From: CBDCKN01 sp965219035
GTDB lineage: Bacteria; Gemmatimonadota; Gemmatimonadetes; Longimicrobiales; Gaopeijiaceae
Reading direction: 5' to 3'
Assembly (NCBI GenBank): GCA_965219035.1
Contig: CBDCMR010000003.1
Location: 1,240,001-1,304,000, forward strand
DNA: 64,000 nt
The position numbers and the translations under genes were made by a program. How positions within the stretch are numbered: position 1 is the stretch's first letter; every line of letters starts with the position of its first letter. The notes beneath the pieces are model-generated. The model saw only the letters and a program-made list of their open reading frames with translations, ran no database searches and was not told the DNA's origin. Positions 35,658-42,611 of this stretch are shown piece after piece.

Positions 35658-36409
35658 ATGTTCGAGAGATTCTTCTTGGGAACAGCTCACAACAAGGACG
35701 CCGTAAGTCGGGCGCTCGCACGCGGGGAAATCCGACGCATCCGTCGTGGACTCTACACAACTGATCTAGTCACACCGCTTGCAACGCTGGTTCGCCAACA
35801 CATCTGGGAAGTCGTCCGGCTCATTGCTCCGGGCTGCATTATCGGATACCGCACAGCCCTAGAGTTGAGTCCATCTCCCGAAGGCGTCATTCACTTGGTG
35901 GGTCAGACCGGACGACGCTTTGAAATCCACGGAACCAAGATCTGGATTCACGAGGGACCCGGCCCCTTGGAGGGCGATGAGCCCTTTATGGAATCCCTGT
36001 ACCTCGCATCACGCGCGAGAGCTCTCCTTGAGGCCCTGACGCCGAGTCGCTCCGGCCGGAAGTTTGGAAACAAGGGACTTTCTCGTGAGGAGATCGAAGA
36101 GCGACTGGAGCAACGTCTGCGAGTGCGGGGCGAGGATGACTTGAACGAGCTTAGGGACCACGCTCGCTCGCTGAAAGCGCATCTCAAAGCTGAAGCCGAG
36201 TTCCAGCAGATCGATGCCACCATTGGGGCTCTCTTGAGGACCAGAGAACTCCCCCTCGCTTCGCGCCCAGGCCAAGCGCGCGCCGCGGGGCGCCCGTACG
36301 ACCCCGACCGCCTACGACTGTTTCAAGAACTGCATCGAGTACTCATGGCCGATCCGCACCCGGATCGTGAGGAGCGATACCCACTGGGGACTGAGGGCTT
36401 CGCCAAGAC
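35658..36409 (+). pseudogene. Fic-family protein with AbiEi-like N-terminal domain, truncated by an IS3 element
   Basis: The likely start is the ATG at 35658 (MFERFFLGTAHNKDAVSRAL); a GTG at 35625 is in frame. The first ~150 residues resemble the winged-helix/AbiEi-type domain (RGEIRRIRRGLYTTDLVTPL, then PGCIIGYRTALELSP). They are followed by a helical region ending GRPYDPDRLRLFQELHRVLM, which in related proteins leads into the Fic AMP-transferase domain. IS3 element B starts at 36410, so the Fic catalytic motif (HPFxxGNGR) is absent. The open frame runs on to 36629 inside the IS. Probably a broken toxin or defence gene. Confidence 0.6.
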
Positions 36410-36459
36410 TGAATCGCCCCGGGTTTGCCGGAGACTCCATCAGTTGAGAGGATGGGGTC

Positions 36460-36780
36460 ATGAAGAGAGTAACGAAGTACTCCCCCGAGACACGGGAGAG
36501 GGCAGTCCGGCTGGTGTTCACGCAGGAGTCGGACCACGCGTCACAGTGGGCGGCGATCTGCTTGATCGCAGAGAAGGTCGGGTGCACGGCGGAGACCCTG
36601 CGGAAGTGGGTACGGCGTGCAGAGCGTGATTCAGGGAGACGGTCAGGGCTGACGACGGACGAGCGTCAACGGCTCAAAGATCAGGAGCGGGAGATCCGCG
36701 AGCTGAAGCGAGCGAATGAGATTCTACGCAAGGCGTCCGCGTATTTCGCGCAGGCGGAGCTCGACCGCCGACCCCGCTGA
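36460..36780 (+). CDS. IS3 element B orfA
   Basis: A 106-aa protein with an HTH (YSPETRERAVRLVFTQESDH, then AETLRKWVRRAERD) and the leucine-zipper end (REIRELKRANEILRKASAYF) typical of IS3-family orfA. Its TGA overlaps the ATG of orfB by one base (TGATG). Confidence 0.92.
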   Translation: MKRVTKYSPETRERAVRLVFTQESDHASQWAAICLIAEKVGCTAETLRKWVRRAERDSGRRSGLTTDERQRLKDQEREIRELKRANEILRKASAYFAQAELDRRPR

Positions 36781-37712
36781 TGGTGGCGTTCATCGACGAT
36801 AACCGGTCCGAGTACGGAGTCGAGCCGATCTGCCATGTGCTGCCGATCGCTCCGTCAACATACTACACGTACAAGGCGCTCGAGGCCGAGCCGACGAGGC
36901 GCTCGGCACGGGCTCAGCGGGATGAGGGCTTGAAGGCTGAGATACGGCGGGTGTGGATGCAGAACTTCCAGGTCTACGGGGCCAAGAAGGTCTGGAAGCA
37001 GCTCAACCGAGAGGGCACTCGGGTGGCCCGATGCACGGTGGCTCGCCTGATGCGCGAGATGGGCCTGCGCGGAGCAGTGAGGGGTCGAACCTTCAAAGTC
37101 ACGACCTACGCCGTCGAGGGTATGGAGCGGCCCCTGGACCTGGTGGATCGTGACTTCTCGGCGTCTCGTCCCAACGAGCTGTGGGTGTCGGATCTGACCT
37201 ACGTCCGGACAGGACACACATTCGTCTACGTGGCGCTCGTCATGGATGCATTCGCGCGCCGCATCGTGGGTTGGCAGATCTCGAACTCCCTGAGGAGTGA
37301 CCTGGCACTCGACGCGCTCGAGCAGGCCATCACGGAGCGTTGGGGTGAAGACGGCGAGCGCCTCGTGCATCACTCCGACCGCGGCGGGCAATATCTGTCT
37401 ATTCGCTACACCGAGCGCTTGGCGCTGGCCGGCATCGAACCATCTGTCGGCAGTCGCGGCGACTCCTACGACAATGCCCTGGCCGAGACCATCATCGGGC
37501 TCTACAAGACCGAGCTCATCTACCCCCGGGGACCGTGGTCCAAGATCGAAGACGTCGAGCTCGCCACCCTCGAGTGGGTGTGGTGGTTCAACAACCACCG
37601 CCTCTTCGAGCCCCTCGGCCACGTCCCCCCAGCCGAGTACGAAGAGCAGTATCGTTCACGCCAGACAGCTCAACCTGAGCCCCTGGCACTCAAGTCAAAC
37701 AGTCTCCGATGA
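36780..37712 (+). CDS. IS3 element B orfB transposase
   Basis: A 310-aa rve integrase. An HTH_21 region (YGAKKVWKQLNREGTRVARC) precedes the catalytic core with DLTYVRTGHTFVYVALVMDA, HHSDRGGQY and SYDNALAETIIGLYKTELI, the D-D-E residues of the IS3 family. The gene is complete. It is translationally coupled to orfA. Confidence 0.93.
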   Translation: MVAFIDDNRSEYGVEPICHVLPIAPSTYYTYKALEAEPTRRSARAQRDEGLKAEIRRVWMQNFQVYGAKKVWKQLNREGTRVARCTVARLMREMGLRGAVRGRTFKVTTYAVEGMERPLDLVDRDFSASRPNELWVSDLTYVRTGHTFVYVALVMDAFARRIVGWQISNSLRSDLALDALEQAITERWGEDGERLVHHSDRGGQYLSIRYTERLALAGIEPSVGSRGDSYDNALAETIIGLYKTELIYPRGPWSKIEDVELATLEWVWWFNNHRLFEPLGHVPPAEYEEQYRSRQTAQPEPLALKSNSLR

Positions 37713-37737
37713 TCCCGGGGCGGTTCACCAGTCGACT

Positions 37738-37962
37738 ATGTACGAACAGAGAGTACGCTTCATCCTCGAAGTACAGCAAGGCACGTTCAGTTTCGCCGAG
37801 TCCTGTAGACGCTACGGCATCAGCAGGACCGCGGGATACACGTGGTGGAATCGCTTTCTCGCGGAGGGAATCGAGGGGCTCCATGACCGATCGCATCGCC
37901 CCCGTCACTGCCCGCACGCCACAGCGGACTCGTTCGTAGAACACATCGTTGATCTGCGTCAT
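37738..37962 (+). pseudogene. IS481-like transposase, N-terminal fragment
   Basis: From the ATG at 37738 the frame reads MYEQRVRFILEVQQGTFSFA, then CRRYGISRTAGYTWWNRF and GIEGLHDRSHRPRHCPHATA, the double HTH of IS481-type transposases. It then loses homology near 37960 and runs into unrelated sequence. The rve core is missing. It is wedged between IS3 element B and IS3 element C and is unlike the IS481 copies at 31.5 kb. Confidence 0.75.
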
Positions 37963-38048
37963 ATCTTTCCAATCCCTGTCTTCTGTGTTCCCCTCTTACT
38001 CTCCGGTCCGGAGCCTGTCAACGCCAGTGAGACACTCTTGGGAATTAA

Positions 38049-39056
38049 TTAGAGAGCAATCTCCTGTGTCGTGAGGGAGGGGGTTGGAGGATTGATCCAG
38101 ACGGCCTCCGGGAGCGGTTTGGGCTTCGGCTCACCGGAGACGAAGCGGTCGGGATGAGCGGCCCAGGCCTCGCGTAGCACGGCCTCCCTGCCGGCGATGA
38201 CCTGATCGGCGTGACCGAAGTGGACCTGTTCGGGGGTCAGCATCGAGATGCCGCCATGGCGGTGCTCGGCATTGTACCAGCGGAAGAACGAGCGACAGAA
38301 CATTTTGGCCTGGCCCTGATCCTCGAACCGTCCAGGAAACGAGGGATGGTACTTCAAGGTCTTGAACTGGGCCTCGGAGAACGGATTGTCATCCGACACC
38401 TGAGGTCGGCTCAGCGAGCGGGTCACCCCGAGATCGGCGAGGAGCTGAGCCGTGCATTGGCTCGTCATCGGAGCTCCTCGATCCGAGTGCAAGGTCAGGA
38501 CCTGGGGCTGGACGCCATGCTTCAGGCAACTCTGCTGGATCAGGCGCCCGGCCAAGGCCGAGCTCTCCCGATCCGCCACCATCCATCCCACGATGTAGCG
38601 GCTGAAGATGTCCATGATGACGTAGAGGTAGAAGTAGCTCCACTTCCTCGGCCCCAGCAGCCGTGTGATATCCCAGGACCAGACCTGGCCCGGGCCCGTC
38701 GCCATCAACTCGGGTTTCTGGTATTCGGGATGACTCCGCTGCGCTCGGCGCTCTCGAACTGGCACTTGGGAGGCCAGAACGCGATACATCGTACGTTCGC
38801 TGCACAGGTAGACGTCTTCGTCGAGCAGGGTCGCCACAACCTCGGCCGGGGACCGGTCCACGAATCGCTCCGAACACAGCGTGTCGAAGACCTTGTCTCG
38901 TTCCTTCTCGCTCAAGGCACGGGCTGGGGTCGGGCGGGGCTGCTGATGCCCGGTCGATGGCCTCCGACGACGATAGAACGTGGCTCGGGCGACCCTGAGC
39001 GCATCGCACGCGGGCTTTACCCCTACGTACGTGGCCAGCGCCTCGGCCGCCTTCAC
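38049..39056 (-). CDS. IS3 element C orfB transposase
   Basis: A 335-aa product from a GTG at 39056 that overlaps the orfA TGA (GTGA). It starts VKAAEALATYVGVKPACDAL. The HTH region (RSPAEVVATLLDEDVYLCSE) is followed by the rve core with SWDITRLLGPRKWSYFYLYV, LHSDRGAPMTS and DDNPFSEAQFKTLKYHPSFP, giving the three acidic residues. A C-terminal 60-residue extension past HFGHADQV is typical of this IS3 subgroup. The reading frame is also open upstream of the GTG, so a transframe fusion is possible. Confidence 0.88.
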   Translation of the reverse strand: MKAAEALATYVGVKPACDALRVARATFYRRRRPSTGHQQPRPTPARALSEKERDKVFDTLCSERFVDRSPAEVVATLLDEDVYLCSERTMYRVLASQVPVRERRAQRSHPEYQKPELMATGPGQVWSWDITRLLGPRKWSYFYLYVIMDIFSRYIVGWMVADRESSALAGRLIQQSCLKHGVQPQVLTLHSDRGAPMTSQCTAQLLADLGVTRSLSRPQVSDDNPFSEAQFKTLKYHPSFPGRFEDQGQAKMFCRSFFRWYNAEHRHGGISMLTPEQVHFGHADQVIAGREAVLREAWAAHPDRFVSGEPKPKPLPEAVWINPPTPSLTTQEIAL

Positions 39057-39505
39057 GAGTTCGTCCCGTCCTCGAGGCTCAATCCCAGCAGCCCTGCAAC
39101 TTTTCCCTGGACGTCGATGATCAGGCGCGCCTTCTCGAGTTCCTTCTCCAGGCGAGTGTTCTCGCGCTCCAGCTTGCGCACTTTCCCCTCCAGCGGATTC
39201 CGTTCGCTCGGCTTTCGACCTCGTCTCTTCGACAGCACTCTCAGCGACCCACTCCGCACCGCCTTGCGCCATGTCGTCAGGTGCGACGAGTACAAGCCCT
39301 CCCGTCGCAGGAGTCGCCCTACCTCTCCCGGCTCCGTGCACCGGTCCGCTTCTTCGACGACCCGCAGCTTGTACGACGGACTAAACCGTCGGCGCGTCGG
39401 CTTATCTACCACCTCCGCGTCCGGAGCAGCTGCCGCGCTTCGCTTACCCTCCCAGGTTAGTGGGGCGATTCCATTCTCTTCCATTCTCTCTCGGTGTCCC
39501 AGCAT
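39053..39505 (-). CDS. IS3 element C orfA
   Basis: A 150-aa protein with an HTH (RRFSPSYKLRVVEEADRCTE, GLYSSHLTTWRKAVR) and a charged coiled coil (VRKLERENTRLEKELEKARL). An internal ATG at 39484 is an alternative start. It ends in LLGLSLEDGTNS and overlaps orfB. Confidence 0.88.
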   Translation of the reverse strand: MLGHRERMEENGIAPLTWEGKRSAAAAPDAEVVDKPTRRRFSPSYKLRVVEEADRCTEPGEVGRLLRREGLYSSHLTTWRKAVRSGSLRVLSKRRGRKPSERNPLEGKVRKLERENTRLEKELEKARLIIDVQGKVAGLLGLSLEDGTNS

Positions 39506-39585
39506 CCTCGGTTTCTCTGCCTTCGCCCTACTCTAATTCTTTACTCGTTCCGTGTCTCACCTAAGTTGGCAGAGAGGGGTCTGCC

Positions 39586-40293
39586 ATGCGCCCGTATCTG
39601 CTGCTCATACTCGTCGCTGCCTTCGGGCCGCCGTCCCTGGAGGCGCAGGGTCCCGACACGTTCCCTTTATCCGTCGGTGGCCATCTTCTCTTCGCAGGAC
39701 CGGTGGGGGAGTTCGACGAGAACGTCGACTTCGGCTTTGGCCTGGGTGCGCACGGGCGTCTCCCCTTGGATGACAACGAGACCCTCAGCCTCCGGCTCGA
39801 TCTCGGGTTCATCAACTATGGGAATGAAACGATCCGTATCTGTATCACCCAGCCTTGCCGGGTTACCGGAGATCTGACCACCGAGAACAACATCTTGCTT
39901 CTCGGCATCGGACCGGAGGTTGGGGTCGGCTCCGGCGCGGTGCGGCTGTACGCCAACGCATCGATCGGGCTCGCCTACTTTGCTACGACCTCATCTGTTG
40001 AAGGAGAAAACGACTTCGGGGATCCCTTTGCGTCATCGACCAACTTCGACGATGTCACATTCGCGTGGACGGTGGGGCCGGGTGCACAGCTCAGGGTCTG
40101 GACGGGCGAGAGGGCGTCCGTCTCGTTCGACCTGTTCACTCGATACCACGGGAACGGCGAGGCACGCTACCTTCGCAAGGGAGATATCCAGGACCAGCCC
40201 GACGGAAACGTCGTCCTGGATCCCCAACAGAGCGAGACGAATTTCTGGACAGTGGGACTCGGCGTATCTGTGGGATTTCGTACGGACGAGTAG
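39586..40293 (+). CDS. small outer-membrane beta-barrel protein
   Basis: A 235-aa protein with an AGAGAGGGG ribosome binding site and a signal peptide (YLLLILVAAFGPPSLEAQG). Alternating aromatic/glycine strands (FGFGLGAHGRLPL, LSLRLDLGFINYG, LYANASIGLAYFATT, FWTVGLGVSVGF) fit an eight-stranded OmpA/OmpW-like barrel. Two cysteines (ICITQPC) could form a disulfide in a loop. Function unknown. It lies between IS remnants and may be cargo or native DNA left between insertions. Confidence 0.7.
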   Translation: MRPYLLLILVAAFGPPSLEAQGPDTFPLSVGGHLLFAGPVGEFDENVDFGFGLGAHGRLPLDDNETLSLRLDLGFINYGNETIRICITQPCRVTGDLTTENNILLLGIGPEVGVGSGAVRLYANASIGLAYFATTSSVEGENDFGDPFASSTNFDDVTFAWTVGPGAQLRVWTGERASVSFDLFTRYHGNGEARYLRKGDIQDQPDGNVVLDPQQSETNFWTVGLGVSVGFRTDE

Positions 40294-40385
40294 GACCAGA
40301 TCAGCACCGCCGAGAAGCAGCTGACCTGTTGCTAGTCCATGCCCTCGAGACTAGGCGAATAAGCCTGCGCTCGCGGGCGCTCGTG

Positions 40386-40410
40386 CTAGCTCAGTTGGGA
40401 CGAGGCCGGA
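40386..40410 (+). other. tRNA D-arm-like sequence, possible 5' tRNA scar
   Basis: TAGCTCAGTTGG with a preceding seven-base stretch and a following GAGG resembles positions 8-25 of a tRNA, but the D stem pairs imperfectly and no anticodon arm follows before the IS481 end at 40426. Could be chance. Confidence 0.25.
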
Positions 40411-40425
40411 GATGGATGATCTGTC

Positions 40426-40554
40426 TGTGCTGAGACGGTATTCACCTGACAGTTGACCACGAGAGAGGGCGGTGGCCAGCCGCCCTCGCCGGAGCTAATT
40501 GAGAGATGTCGAAGTCACTCACTTAGCACGGGAGAGGAGATGACCACCGTCCAG
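40426..40554 (+). mobile_element. solo left end of the IS481-type element
   Basis: These 129 bases match the left end of the copies at 31505 and 32688, through the transposase start codon and its first four codons, with about two base changes. The match stops at CCAG (40554), where another IS fragment begins. This is a third, truncated insertion. Confidence 0.88.
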
Positions 40555-40692
40555 ACCCTCTGCCTCCCGCAGTGCAGTGATGATCTACTCCGGAGTGTGT
40601 CGCTTCCTTCCCATCCTGACCTCCTCGCTGAAAAGCTTCAGACCAGGTTAATCCTAACATTGCACCCGGTCTCGTTTCAGGGGGTCAGGTCA
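40555..40692 (-). pseudogene. IS3 (IS407-like) element end with the start of orfA
   Basis: On the minus strand the sequence begins with a terminal-repeat-like TGACCTGACCCCCTGAAAC at 40692 and, after GGAGG, an ATG at 40614. This starts orfA (MGRKRHTPE, stop, IITALREAE), where a CAG codon has become TAG. It is truncated at the junction with the IS481 end. Confidence 0.75.
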
Positions 40693-40998
40693 TCCGGCCA
40701 GCTGGACGATAAGGGACACGCCGGTCTAGACTCCATTGCAAGAACGCGTGACAATCGAGTCGGGTTCGGACCACCACCGTACCGGCGGCGAGCCGTCCCA
40801 GCTCACGGGTCTCGACCGTCCCCTTTGCTCACTGACTTGGGTGCCGGTATGTTTACGTGTGCACACCTGCTTCCGTGCGCGCCATCCCCACGGGGGCGCA
40901 GGACGGGAGGGTCACCCCCGCCTGGATCACTCCAAGATTCTCAAGGGATTTCTGAAGGGGCCAGGGGCGAGAGTTTTCTCCGTTTGAACCACACCACC
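40693..40998. other. 306-bp region upstream of the TIR module
   Basis: No gene is supported. It must contain the promoter of the three-gene module that starts at 40999, but no clear -35/-10 pair can be picked by eye. Confidence 0.4.
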
Positions 40999-41406
40999 AT
41001 GGATCGCAAGCTCGCTCATCTGGAGATGATACAGGCTGTAGTCACGCGGATGGCTAGTAACTCGTTCCACGTGAAGGGCTGGAGCGTGACTCTCGTCGTG
41101 GCCCTCTTCGCCCTAGCCGCTGTCGACGACGTCAACGAGTTGTTCGTGTACCTGGCCTACTTCCCTACCTTGATGTTCTGGGCCTTGGACGCGTATTTCC
41201 TGCGCGAGGAACGGCTATTCCGAAAACTCTACGATCACGTCCGTATCCTCGATGAAGGGCAGATCGACTTTTCGATGGATACGTCAGCCTTCAGGACCGA
41301 TGTCGACGGCACGTGGTCGGTCGCGTGGTCCCATACCTTAGCGCTGTTCCATTGCACACTCACGGGATCGATCATCCTCGTAATGTTTCTGATGATCGTG
41401 TACTAA
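40999..41406 (+). CDS. small membrane protein of the TIR module (candidate effector)
   Basis: A 135-aa protein; the ATG at 40999 gives MDRKLAHLEMIQAVVTRMAS. A longer in-frame start exists upstream but lies in IS debris. Three hydrophobic segments: GWSVTLVVALFALAAV, LFVYLAYFPTLMFWALDAYF, and the C-terminal FHCTLTGSIILVMFLMIVY. Between TM2 and TM3 is a soluble stretch (FRKLYDHVRILDEGQIDFSM). I recall related proteins beside TIR genes, but this cannot be checked here. Nine bases separate it from the first TIR gene. By analogy with defence systems in which a TIR enzyme makes a nucleotide signal that opens a membrane effector, it could be the effector; this is inference. Confidence 0.6.
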   Translation: MDRKLAHLEMIQAVVTRMASNSFHVKGWSVTLVVALFALAAVDDVNELFVYLAYFPTLMFWALDAYFLREERLFRKLYDHVRILDEGQIDFSMDTSAFRTDVDGTWSVAWSHTLALFHCTLTGSIILVMFLMIVY

Positions 41407-41415
41407 GGGGGCGCC

Positions 41416-41913
41416 GTGGCTAGACGCACCTTCTTCAGCTTTCACTACAAGCCCGACAACTGGCGCGCTGCTCAAGTCCGGAACATGGGCCTCATGGACG
41501 GTAACAAGCCGGTCTCGGACAACGACTGGGAAACTGTCACGAAGGGCGGAGACGACGCCATCAAGAGATGGATCGCCAGTCAGCTCAAGGGACGCTCCTG
41601 CACGATCGCCCTTGTTGGTCAGGACACTGCCAAGCGCAAGTGGATCAACCATGAGATCGTTCGGTCGTGGGACGAGGATATGGGCGTTGTCGGTATCCGT
41701 ATCCACGGTCTGGAGAACTCCCACGGGTTTACCGCGTCCGCTGGTGACAACCCATTCGGCTACGTTACCCACGGGAAGAGCAAGAAAAGGCTGTCAGAGA
41801 TCGTGAAGTGCTATAACCCTAGAGGGTCGAATAGTCAGGAGCGCTATGCGTGGATCAAGCAGCACTTGGCCAACGCCGTTGAGGAGGCCATCAAGATCCG
41901 CGTGGCCAACTAG
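41416..41913 (+). CDS. TIR-like (ThsB/MTH538-type) protein
   Basis: A 165-aa protein with a GTG start and AGGGGGC upstream. It opens RRTFFSFHYKPDNWRAAQVR, the first strand and helix of the MTH538-type TIR-like domain used by ThsB of Thoeris defence. TIALVGQDTAKRKWINHEIV follows, with Glu80 in W-I-N-H-E at the position of the catalytic glutamate of TIR NADases. The later strand VVGIRIHGLENSHG is also family-typical. The expected role is to sense infection and make an NAD-derived signal. It is the middle gene of a tight operon, 12 bases before the second TIR gene. Confidence 0.8.
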   Translation: MARRTFFSFHYKPDNWRAAQVRNMGLMDGNKPVSDNDWETVTKGGDDAIKRWIASQLKGRSCTIALVGQDTAKRKWINHEIVRSWDEDMGVVGIRIHGLENSHGFTASAGDNPFGYVTHGKSKKRLSEIVKCYNPRGSNSQERYAWIKQHLANAVEEAIKIRVAN

Positions 41914-41925
41914 GCACGCGTAGCG

Positions 41926-42273
41926 ATGTACGACCTACGCAACTGCTTCTTCAGCTTCCGCTACGACCGTGACCAGGCGCACGCGGCCCAGATCCGGAAT
42001 GTGGGTGTCGTCGAGGGCAACAAGTCCGTCTCAGACAATGATTGGGAGAGCATTACGTTAGGCGGCGTGGCGGCAATCGAAGACTGGATCGATGAGCAGC
42101 TACGGTGGTGTGACTGCACGATCGTACTGGTCGGGACGGAGACGGAGGGCTACGATCACAGCGAGGTGGTTGCCGGGCAAGACCGAGAAGTTGAGTGGTT
42201 TGCCAACCAACCTGAGGCAGCGCGGCTGCGTTTCGGGGAGTACCTGAATCTCGCTCCAGAGCGCCGCCGGTAG
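41926..42273 (+). CDS. second TIR-like protein, C-terminally truncated
   Basis: A 115-aa product. The N-terminal 75 residues (CFFSFRYDRDQAHAAQIRNV, SVSDNDWESITLGG, CTIVLVGTETEG) are a clear paralog of the upstream TIR protein. Homology stops after VGTETEG, just before the W-x-N-x-E segment. The remaining 40 residues (YDHSEVVAGQDREVEWFANQ onward) do not resemble the family. The catalytic Glu and the last strands are therefore missing. It is either a remnant broken by rearrangement at about 42150 or a non-catalytic partner; the former is more likely, since mobile-element debris follows. Confidence 0.7.
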   Translation: MYDLRNCFFSFRYDRDQAHAAQIRNVGVVEGNKSVSDNDWESITLGGVAAIEDWIDEQLRWCDCTIVLVGTETEGYDHSEVVAGQDREVEWFANQPEAARLRFGEYLNLAPERRR

Positions 42274-42307
42274 CGAAGGCGCTCTAATTAAGATCCGCCG
42301 CCTTCGC
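42273..42307. terminator. hairpin after the TIR module
   Basis: GCGAAGGCG (42273-42281) pairs with CGCCTTCGC (42299-42307) around a 17-base AT-rich loop, at the stop codon of the second TIR gene. It could end the operon transcript, but there is no T-run. Confidence 0.4.
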
Positions 42308-42611
42308 AGCGGCGCTGGACGGCCTTCCCGCCAAGGGATCCATGGACTGGGAGCGACCCCCGGAGGGCGGGGGCCAGCGTGTGAAAACACACCTAGCCCC
42401 GCGCCCGTAGCAGGCCCTCGGCCTGGGGGGTCGCTCCCCTCCACGTCGGTGCTGCCCAGTGCGGCACAGGCGGCCGGGTGGCAGCGCCCGCAACTCCAAG
42501 CGCCCGCACGGGATAGCCGAATCCGGCGTCTGCGCATCTTCACGGGTGCCATGCGTGCATCGACCCCCAACGTCTCATGCACGCTCCAGTACGGCACAAG
42601 GCGTGGGCTTC
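42308..42611. other. non-coding region with a cloverleaf-like inverted repeat
   Basis: No gene seen. It contains the structured element at 42349-42438 and is flanked by the TIR module and a convergent minus-strand gene. Confidence 0.5.
42349..42438. ncRNA. candidate structured RNA or origin-like element (nested hairpins)
   Basis: The outer arms GGGAGCGACCCCC (42349-42361) and GGGGGTCGCTCCC (42426-42438) are perfectly complementary over 13 bp. Inside lie two perfect small hairpins: GTGTG-AAAA-CACAC (42379-42392) and CAGGCC-CTC-GGCCTG (42411-42425). The result is a closed multi-branch shape. It sits beside mobilisation-gene remnants, so an origin-of-transfer or replication signal is possible, as is a non-coding RNA. 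No known family was recognised. Confidence 0.4.

Larger units (their letters stand above)
36410..37727 (+). mobile_element. IS3-family element B (1318 bp)
   Basis: Left end TGAATCGCCCCGGG at 36410; right end, reverse-complemented, TGAACCGCCCCGGG at 37727. Both continue to CGGAGACT. No target duplication is visible: the left flank is the Fic-family gene and the right flank is another transposase fragment, so one side has probably been rearranged after insertion. It carries orfA and orfB. Confidence 0.88.
38028..39559 (-). mobile_element. IS3-family element C (about 1532 bp)
   Basis: Left end TGAGACAC at 38028; right end, reverse-complemented, TGAGACAC ending at 39559. Both ends have AATTAGAG further in, with a small length difference between. 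No target duplication was found. It carries orfA and orfB on the minus strand. Confidence 0.75.

Noticed and set aside
36410..37727. Target-site duplication of IS3 element B
   Set aside because: The three bases on each side (GAC and CCA) differ, so no duplication can be claimed.
40453..40998. Long open frame leading into the small membrane protein of the TIR module
   Set aside because: Its first part is IS481-end and IS407-like debris read in an arbitrary frame; only the part from the ATG at 40999 looks like a protein.
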